Below, one piece after another: positions 60,548-64,000 of a DNA stretch of 64,000 nucleotides. The stretch comes from Burkholderia sp. PAMC 26561. Its GTDB lineage: Bacteria > Pseudomonadota > Gammaproteobacteria > Burkholderiales > Burkholderiaceae. The stretch lies in assembly GCF_001557535.2 (NCBI RefSeq), contig NZ_CP014315.1:992001-1056000 (forward strand), written 5' to 3'. Both the position numbers and the translations under genes were made by a program. The notes under the pieces were generated by a model. The model was not told where the DNA came from and did no database searches. It saw only the letters and a program-made list of their open reading frames with translations. Position 1 is the first letter of the stretch, and every line of letters begins with the position of its first letter.

Positions 60548-61471
60548 TCAACGTGCTCGCTCGCGGGTGATTTCCGCTTCGCAGAAGGCCGCGAAGCGCT
60601 GCACGACTTGCCGTGGTTTCATGCTTCGCGACTGCGCAATCCCGAGCGTGGTGGCATTGACTTCGTCCTTGAACTGCTTGATCACGAAGTCCTCGCCGTC
60701 AACCGTGCGGCTCGATTTCAGCGGAAAATTGAGGATGCTGTAGCCAAGGCCATTGGCAACCATGCCGCGAACCACTTCAGGTTGCGACGAACGGAATGCG
60801 GCAATCGGACGGTCGCCGACGGCGTCGAAGAGACCTGCGAAATATTCGCGGCTGTGCGGAAGATCGAGCATCACGTAGGGTTCGTCGCGCAGGTCGGCGA
60901 GCGCCACCGTGCGCTGTTTCGCCAGCCGGTGATTCTTCGGCAAGATCACATACGGCGGTAACGAGAGCAGCGGCGTGAACGCGATGTCATCGGTCAGATC
61001 GAGGTTGTAGGTCAGCGCGATATCCAGCGAACCATCGTGCAGGCCGCGCAGCAAATCGTCCTGATGCGCTTCGAGCGTGCGGAACGCGATCCCTGCATGA
61101 CCCGCTATGAAGCGGCTCATCATCGCGGGCATGAGCGGCGGCGCGAGTGAAACCAGGCACCCGAGCGTGATCGCGCCTGACATGCCGCCGTCCAGTTCCT
61201 TCGCTGCGGTCTGAAGGTCTTCCGCATTCTTCAACAAGTCGCGCGCGCGCCCGAGCATCTCGCGTCCGGCCTGTGTCAGGGATAACCCGCTCGCGTGATG
61301 CCGGATGAAAAGCTGCACGCCGAACGACACTTCGAGATCCGCGAGCGCTGTGGAGATGGATGGCTGCGAGATATGCAGCAGCTTCGCCGCCGCCGTGAAC
61401 GACAGCACTTCGGCGGTCACCACGAAGTATCTCAACTGCCTCAATGAATAGCGTAATTGCGCAGGTTCCAT
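60548..61471 (-). CDS. LysR family transcriptional regulator
   Basis: A 307-residue LysR protein. The HTH is 'LRQLRYFVVTAEVLSFTAAAKLLHISQPSISTALADLEVSFGVQLFIRH' (about 10-58), the effector domain follows. It lies upstream of the Rieske gene in the same direction (161-nt gap) and is divergent from the flavin reductase gene at 61627. This central position makes it the probable regulator of both halves of the catabolic locus. An inverted repeat at 61531-61548 in the divergent region is its candidate binding site. Confidence 0.9.
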   Translation of the reverse strand: MEPAQLRYSLRQLRYFVVTAEVLSFTAAAKLLHISQPSISTALADLEVSFGVQLFIRHHASGLSLTQAGREMLGRARDLLKNAEDLQTAAKELDGGMSGAITLGCLVSLAPPLMPAMMSRFIAGHAGIAFRTLEAHQDDLLRGLHDGSLDIALTYNLDLTDDIAFTPLLSLPPYVILPKNHRLAKQRTVALADLRDEPYVMLDLPHSREYFAGLFDAVGDRPIAAFRSSQPEVVRGMVANGLGYSILNFPLKSSRTVDGEDFVIKQFKDEVNATTLGIAQSRSMKPRQVVQRFAAFCEAEITRERAR

Positions 61472-61530
61472 GGTCCGCCCCCGGTCTTTTATCTATCCTA
61501 TTGTGCGTGGACATAAATACGCTTGCATAG

Positions 61531-61548
61531 GCAAATCCGATGATTTGC
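61531..61548. promoter_or_regulatory. Candidate LysR operator
   Basis: GCAAATC (61531-61537) - CGAT - GATTTGC (61542-61548) is a perfect inverted repeat between the divergent LysR and flavin reductase genes, 78 bp before the reductase ATG. Confidence 0.5.
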
Positions 61549-61626
61549 ATTTTTGAAATATGTTTTTCGGATGCGGTGCCAAAGCGTAGATTTTGCGCAC
61601 GGTCAGTGCAAACGCGAGGGGGCGGC

Positions 61627-62172
61627 ATGCAAACAACTCAACCAGACAGCGCTTTGATGGAAGCGGCGCCCGGAATGAATCACGATCTGCGGGCCGCATT
61701 CCTCGATTCGATGGCGTCCAATTCAACATCGGTTCATGTGGTGACGACAGGCGCAGGCAACGAACGTTTTGGCGTCACCGTCAGCGCTTGCAGCTCGGTT
61801 TGCGCTGACCCGCCCACATTGCTCGTCTGCATCAATACACGCAGCCCGGCCAATGCAGCGGTCGCGGCGAACGGCGTGTTCGCGGTGAACCTGCTGAACG
61901 TGGCGCAGCGCGGCATTGCCGATACCTTTGCCGGACGCTCGGCGAGCGCCAGGCCTTTCGACTTCTCATGCTGCACGGTGACGGCGGGGGCGCTGGACGT
62001 GCCGCTTATCGACGGGGCGGTTGCTGCAATCGAATGCCGTCTCGTCGCCCAGCAAACCATAGGCACGCACACGGTGTTTTTCGGCGAGGTCGCGGCGATC
62101 AAACGCGCGCCCGCCGCGCACATGCCATTGCTGTATTGCAAGCGCGATTACGGCCAGTTCCTGGCTTTCTAG
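61627..62172 (+). CDS. Flavin reductase (HpaC-like)
   Basis: A 181-residue flavin reductase of the FMN-binding split-barrel family. 'FLDSMASNSTSVHVVTTGAGNERFGVTVSACSSVCADPPTLLVCINTRS' is the conserved core, where the FMN/FAD phosphate and ring bind. 'GVFAVNLLN' and the C-terminal 'MPLLYCKRDYGQF' also fit. It supplies reduced flavin to the monooxygenase encoded 44 nt downstream, the usual two-component pair. GAGGGGG precedes the ATG. Homologues include HpaC and RutF. Confidence 0.92.
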   Translation: MQTTQPDSALMEAAPGMNHDLRAAFLDSMASNSTSVHVVTTGAGNERFGVTVSACSSVCADPPTLLVCINTRSPANAAVAANGVFAVNLLNVAQRGIADTFAGRSASARPFDFSCCTVTAGALDVPLIDGAVAAIECRLVAQQTIGTHTVFFGEVAAIKRAPAAHMPLLYCKRDYGQFLAF

Positions 62173-62216
62173 GCGAATCTGAACGACCATATTTCCCCAC
62201 GGATCGAGGCACAGCA

Positions 62217-63701
62217 ATGATCAGAACAGGCGAGCAGTATCGCGACTCCATTCGAGACGGACGACAGGTCTGGATCAATGGCGAACGCGTGAAGGACGTG
62301 ACCACGCATCCCATGTTCAAGCCGATCGTGGACATCCGCGCGCGCATCTACGACATGGCGCACGAGAAGGCGACGCAGGATGTGATGAGCTACGTGGATG
62401 AAAAGACCGGCGAGCGCAACGCGGTCGGCCTGAAGCTGCCGTACACGCAGCAGGACTGGCACGACAAACGCCTGGCAGTAGACACGGTGCTCGATGACAT
62501 CGGCGGAATCGCCACCCGTGTGGGCGATGAAACCATCGGCGAGATGTGGTCGCTCTACGACGGCAAGGATGTGCTCAACGAAGTCGATCCGCGTTTTGCC
62601 GCGAACATCGAGCGGCATATCAATCGTGCGTTGCATGAAGACCCGTTCCATGTCTCCGCCAACACCGACCCCAAGGGCGACCGCTCGAAACCGCCTCAGG
62701 AGCAGGACCCGGACATGCTTTTGCATGTGGTGAAGGAAACCGATGCGGGCATCGTGGTGCGTGGCGCCAAGTACGAGACGGCCGCAGCGTATGCGAATCA
62801 GGCATTCGTGAAGCCGACCATCGCGAACTGGGGCGACGCAAAACTCTCGGACTATGCGGTGGGTTTTGTCGTCAACATGTCCGCGCCGGGACTCAAGTTC
62901 ATTTGCCGTACGGGCTTCGCCGGGCGCGCGAATCCGGAAGATTACCCGCTGTCGAACCGCTGCGATGAAGTCGATACCCTGCTGATCTTCGACAACGTCC
63001 TGATTCCCTGGGAAGACGTGCTGTTCTACCAGCATACGAAGGCGGCCACCTTCATTCGCTCGACCTTGCATCGATACAGCGCGTTCGCGTTCGTCCAGCG
63101 CAACCTGCGTCTTGCCGACCTGATGATCGGCGCGGCGTTGTTCAACGCACGCCAAACCGGCCTTGAAAAGCAGCAGGCCGTGCAGGAGAAACTGTCGACG
63201 CTCGCCGTGTATCGCGAGACCATCAACGCGCATCTGACGGCATCGATTGCTTGCGGCGAACGCAGTCCCGCCGGCCTGATGATGCCCAATCAATCCTTGC
63301 TCTATACAGGCCGCGTGCAGGCATGTTCGCGCCTTCACGAGATGATGCATCTCGCGCGTGAACTCTGCGGTGGACAGATTTGCGTGACGCCGGATGCGGC
63401 GTCGTTTGCCAATCCGGAGATCAGCGGCTGGCTCGACAAGTTCTATACCGTCAACGAAAACTGGGTCTCCGATGACCGCCGCAAGTTGCTCGCGTTCGCC
63501 CGCGACTTGCTGAACTCGGACTATGCGGGGCATCGCCTCACGTTCCAGTTGTTCGCGCAATCACCGCCGTTCGCCCACCTGGGTGCCGTGTTCCGTAACT
63601 TCGATTTCGACAGCACGCTCGGCTACGTCAAGAAGGCCGCGAACCTGTCGGACCGTGTCGTTCAATCCAGCGCAGAGCCGCGGCTCAAGCGCGTTGTGTG
63701 A
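62217..63701 (+). CDS. HpaB-type flavin-dependent monooxygenase (large component)
   Basis: A 494-residue FADH2-dependent monooxygenase of the 4-hydroxyphenylacetate 3-hydroxylase family. 'MIRTGEQYRDSIRDGRQVWINGERVKDVTTHPMFKPIV' is the standard opening, and 'EVDTLLIFDNVLIPWEDVLFYQ' and 'HRYSAFAFVQRNLRLADLMIG' are family blocks in the acyl-CoA dehydrogenase-like core. Members hydroxylate phenols or other rings, or cleave N-rings. The adjacent flavin reductase and RidA genes suggest a nitrogen-containing substrate; 4-hydroxyphenylacetate itself is not supported by the context. The ATG at 62217 is the family start. Confidence 0.92.
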   Translation: MIRTGEQYRDSIRDGRQVWINGERVKDVTTHPMFKPIVDIRARIYDMAHEKATQDVMSYVDEKTGERNAVGLKLPYTQQDWHDKRLAVDTVLDDIGGIATRVGDETIGEMWSLYDGKDVLNEVDPRFAANIERHINRALHEDPFHVSANTDPKGDRSKPPQEQDPDMLLHVVKETDAGIVVRGAKYETAAAYANQAFVKPTIANWGDAKLSDYAVGFVVNMSAPGLKFICRTGFAGRANPEDYPLSNRCDEVDTLLIFDNVLIPWEDVLFYQHTKAATFIRSTLHRYSAFAFVQRNLRLADLMIGAALFNARQTGLEKQQAVQEKLSTLAVYRETINAHLTASIACGERSPAGLMMPNQSLLYTGRVQACSRLHEMMHLARELCGGQICVTPDAASFANPEISGWLDKFYTVNENWVSDDRRKLLAFARDLLNSDYAGHRLTFQLFAQSPPFAHLGAVFRNFDFDSTLGYVKKAANLSDRVVQSSAEPRLKRVV

Positions 63702-63708
63702 GGTGTCC

Positions 63709-64000
63709 ATGAGTCATACCCGCATCCGCAAGTTCAACACGCGCGAGACGTACCCCGAGCAGAAACTCGATAACGATCTGTGCCAGGCGGTCGTGGCGAA
63801 CGGAACGGTTTATCTGCGCGGCCAGATCGGGCAGGACCTGGATACGCGCGAATCGGTGGGCATAGGCGACGTTGGCGCGCAGGCTGAAAAGGCGATGGCC
63901 AACATCGCAATGTTGCTGGGCGAAGCCGGCAGCAAGCTGGAGGATATCTGCAAGATCACGATCTATCTTGTCGATGTACGCTATCGCGAAGCGGTGTACA
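63709..64000 (+). CDS. RidA family protein (partial, cut by window end)
   Basis: An ATG at 63709, 7 nt after the monooxygenase stop, opens 97 codons to the window edge. The sequence 'NDLCQAVVANGTVYLRGQIGQDL' and 'GAQAEKAMANIAMLLGEAGSKLEDICKITIYLVDVRYREAVY' is the RidA/YjgF fold. Such proteins hydrolyse enamine/imine intermediates, or act as deaminases such as 2-aminomuconate deaminase. The last about 20-30 residues, with part of the trimer interface, lie outside the window. It belongs to the flavin reductase/monooxygenase operon. Confidence 0.9.
   Translation, partial: MSHTRIRKFNTRETYPEQKLDNDLCQAVVANGTVYLRGQIGQDLDTRESVGIGDVGAQAEKAMANIAMLLGEAGSKLEDICKITIYLVDVRYREAVY

Noticed and set aside
62169..63560. 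Leftward open frame of 463 codons
   Set aside because: Antisense to the HpaB-type monooxygenase; composition is that of a mirror frame with many Arg/His and no fold signature.

Overview
The window reads as a high-GC, gene-dense segment of a Burkholderiaceae genome (Paraburkholderia/Caballeronia-like), probably from a secondary replicon. This is an inference from content: a DUF4148 protein, a Gram-negative trimeric porin, an AmpR/PenR-type LysR divergent from a class A beta-lactamase, many LysR/MocR/GntR/AraC/DeoR regulators beside small transport and catabolic operons, and no ribosomal or other core operons. No rRNA, tRNA, CRISPR array, insertion sequence or replication origin was seen.

Layout. 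1-7.9 kb: the 3' end of a NitT/TauT-type ABC binding protein, a GNAT acetyltransferase, a TAXI-type binding protein, a 674-residue multidomain protein of unknown function (four ABAB beta repeats, a fascin-like trefoil, a hydrophobic C-terminus), a second GNAT coupled to a flavodoxin-fold reductase, and a MocR regulator divergent from an AhpD-like protein. 7.9-13.2 kb: TetR/MFS divergent pair, AraC-MFS operon, NmrA-like protein and a 44-residue membrane peptide. 13.2-19 kb: a GDPD-fold protein lacking usual catalytic residues, a MEKHLA protein, a second MocR with a palindromic operator, an MgtC/SapB protein behind a long structured leader, and small envelope proteins. 19-24.9 kb: glpK-glpF, a ClC-family protein, a DUF1440-like protein, a GntR/UTRA regulator.

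25-29 kb is a D-tartrate-type operon (dicarboxylate symporter, D-tartrate dehydratase-like enolase-superfamily enzyme, fumarase-superfamily lyase) behind a 29-bp operator. 29.2-33.8 kb holds a His/Gly-rich secreted protein, a P450, a LysR/VOC pair and an acyltransferase-3. 33.8-41 kb is a ribose/nucleoside operon (rbsB-rbsA-rbsC-rbsK plus a lipoprotein nucleoside hydrolase) divergent from a LysR. 41-45 kb: DeoR-MFS and a GGDEF-EAL protein. 45.2-47.6 kb: LprI-like protein, beta-lactamase and ampR-like regulator. At about 47.98 kb two truncated genes meet head to head, which looks like a deletion scar. 48.7-52.8 kb: a universal stress protein and a sugar-acid type cluster (MFS, SMP-30 lactonase, porin). 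53.3 kb carries an isolated hexapeptide acyltransferase with atypical codons.

54-64 kb is one catabolic locus. A leftward operon encodes a Rieske oxygenase, a spermidine/putrescine-type ABC importer and a phytanoyl-CoA dioxygenase-like enzyme. One permease has a 1-nt frameshift near its end. A rightward operon encodes a flavin reductase, an HpaB-type monooxygenase and a RidA protein (cut by the window edge). A LysR gene lies between them. The set suggests uptake and oxidative breakdown of an organic nitrogen compound, but the substrate cannot be read from sequence.
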